Source of the DNA: DQTL01 sp964396505
GTDB taxonomy: Bacteria > Bacteroidota > Bacteroidia > Flavobacteriales > Flavobacteriaceae
DNA length: 6,824 nt
Direction: 5' to 3'
NCBI GenBank assembly: GCA_964396505.1
Contig: CAYNFJ010000112.1
Coordinates: 1-6,824, forward strand
In this document: piece by piece, positions 5,411 to 6,824 of the stretch
How the letters are laid out: each line of letters starts with the position of its first letter
Numbering within the stretch: position 1 is the stretch's first letter
Notes under the pieces: generated by a model
The model's database searches: none
Seen by the model: the letters and a program-made list of their open reading frames with translations, nothing else
What the model was told of the DNA's origin: nothing
Made by a program: the position numbers and the translations under genes

Positions 5411-6824
5411 TGGATATGCCGGTCAATATGGGCTTGGAGGTGTGACCAGTATGGATATAGCTTATAATGGCTTTCAAACCGTTCCCAATGGACAGGTAAT
5501 TGGTTCCTACGGTATTGCATCTTTAGAAGGAGATCGAGCCATAGACGGCAGCCATTTGCAAATACGAAATACAGCTGGAAATTTTGAAGATTTATATGAT
5601 GCGGTTAATCCAAATACAAATTATTTCAACAGTACCATTTCAGAAGATGGAAATTACATCCTAACTCGAAATCCGGCAAGTACCAATACGCTTGGTTATG
5701 ATGCAGATCTATTGACCATAGATAGCAATAATAATAGCAATAACCATTTGATTACCAATAATCAAACGGCGGCAATTTTTAGAGCCAATGCAAATGATAC
5801 GGGCAATCAAAGAGATGGGTATTTTATTTATCTCAGTAGTTTTGCCATAGAAGTTTACAAACCGGATGTTCGGGTGGTAAAATCCATGGAAGATTCTAAC
5901 GGCAACGCAATAGCTCAAGGAGCTACGGTCAATCCATTGGATGTGATTACCTATAAATTCAGTATTCAAAATTTAGGTAATGATGCAGCACAGAATGTGA
6001 TTATTGATGATGATTTACCCTACAACGCCACTTATAATGCTGCCTCTTTACATGCCGAAGATTCTGCAGGGAACCCCATTACGATGTGGACCAATCCTCC
6101 GGATGCCTCACATCCTATCCAATACAATTACAATGCAGGAACAGACACATTAACTTTTAATATCGATGACTCCTTGTTTGAAGTAGGAGATCCTGAATTT
6201 TATATTTATTTTGATGTCCAAGTTACCGATGACCCGAATTTATTGAGCTCCGGATGTTCTCAGGAGATTTTGAATCAGGCCAAAGCTTCTTATGTAGGAA
6301 CTATTAATACTACGATAAATATCAATGATCAGGAAAGTTTGAATCATATTTCTGCTTGTGGTACCGATGCACCTTCATTGCTACCCACATCGGTGAGTGT
6401 GGATGTTGCTAATGTAGATTTATCAAGAGTTTATGTTACCAATAATGCATGCCCCTCAAATTCTGTTACGGAACAAGACTTGATTGATGCAGGGATAGAT
6501 ATGTCTATTTATGACCTTTATACCAGTAATTCAACACCACCCAATGCAGCTGATTTGGTAAGTTTACCAATAACTACTTCAGGGTCTTATTATGCCATAG
6601 GCTTGTTAGATGATAGATTTTCAGATTGTTATGGAGTTCGTGAGGTTCAGATTGTTGTGAATAATAATATGGATACTGATGGAGATGGTATATGTGATAA
6701 TATAGATATTGACGATGACAATGATGGTATTCCTGATGCTTACGAGGATTGTGGTGGAAATTTGGTAGTAAATGGCGATTTTGAAGATCAAGATTTTATG
6801 GATACCAATACATTTTCTAATGTT
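5411..6824 (+). CDS. Secreted DUF11-type surface protein, continuation (3' end off window)
   Basis: The same gene as 4688-5310, continuing in the frame starting at 5412 with 471 uninterrupted codons to the right edge. Fragment residues 1-150 finish the N-terminal domain (GYAGQYGLGGVTSMDIAYNG, ASLEGDRAIDG, LTRNPASTNTLGYDADLL, GYFIYLSSFAIEVYKP). Residues about 151-296 form a DUF11-type beta-sandwich (VRVVKSMEDSNG, VITYKFSIQNLGNDAAQNV, DDDLPYNATY, ending NQAKASYVG). Residues about 300-415 look like a further Ig-like segment of uncertain family. Residues 421-447 (DTDGDGICDNIDIDDDNDG, then IPDAYEDC) are Asp-rich thrombospondin type-3-like repeats expected to bind calcium. NLVVNGDFE at 450 resembles the opening of a galactose-binding-like or similar beta-sandwich domain. 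The architecture fits an adhesin or matrix protein of a flavobacterium. A type IX secretion or gliding-motility-associated C-terminal domain is expected beyond the edge but is not seen. No catalytic domain is visible. Confidence 0.85.

Noticed and set aside
5411..5467. Premature stop or pseudogenisation of the surface protein after the gap
   Set aside because: The stop appears only if 100 Ns are taken literally. The frame starting at 5412 is open for 471 codons with continuous domain sequence.
5709..5969. Minus-strand ORF inside the surface protein gene
   Set aside because: It overlaps a clearly coding region with DUF11-type sequence and shows no recognisable protein features.
1..6824. CRISPR arrays, tRNA/rRNA genes, insertion sequences
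   Set aside because: Reading both strands, I found no regularly spaced repeats, no tRNA-like cloverleaf sequence and no transposase or terminal inverted repeats framing a gene.

Overview
The window looks like chromosomal DNA from a member of the Bacteroidota, most likely a flavobacterium. The evidence is the low GC content, TAnnTTTG-type -7 promoter elements, A-rich leaders with few Shine-Dalgarno sites, a DUF4369 lipoprotein, the HPPK-deoxynucleoside kinase fusion, and a large secreted DUF11/calcium-repeat protein of the kind flavobacteria export. The genus cannot be fixed from the sequence.

Layout, left to right. (1) Positions 1-344 hold the C-terminal end of a PD-(D/E)XK nuclease of the DUF1016/YhcG family on the + strand; the rest lies off the left edge. 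(2) A gene-poor stretch with a weak, possibly bidirectional terminator precedes a small dimeric alpha/beta-barrel protein (ABM-like monooxygenase fold) on the - strand at 640-927. (3) An AT-rich divergent promoter region (928-1243) carries an inverted repeat and a 10-bp palindrome. (4) hemW (1244-2395, +) encodes a radical-SAM heme chaperone and uses a TTG start. (5) Convergent to it is a - strand pair that is probably an operon: a DUF4369 lipoprotein (4280-3540), then, 11 nt downstream, an HPPK-deoxynucleoside kinase fusion (3528-2392). The stop codons of hemW and the fusion share a TTAA. (6) A 407-nt divergent leader region (4281-4687) contains a T10A7 tract, a 12-bp inverted repeat with widely spaced arms, and a hairpin just before a good ribosome binding site. 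(7) A large secreted surface protein starts at 4688 and runs off the right edge. It is interrupted by exactly 100 Ns (5311-5410), which look like an assembly placeholder.

Functionally, the centre is housekeeping: heme delivery (HemW), folate synthesis (HPPK) and deoxynucleoside salvage (dNK), next to an envelope lipoprotein. The two ends are more accessory: a nuclease often found with restriction-modification or mobile DNA, and an adhesin-like exported protein. I see no CRISPR array, RNA gene, insertion sequence or clearly new multi-gene system. The items most worth checking are the leader structures before the surface protein, the operator-like repeats at 968-1011, and the fused folate/nucleotide enzyme with its apparently altered DR(S/T) motif.
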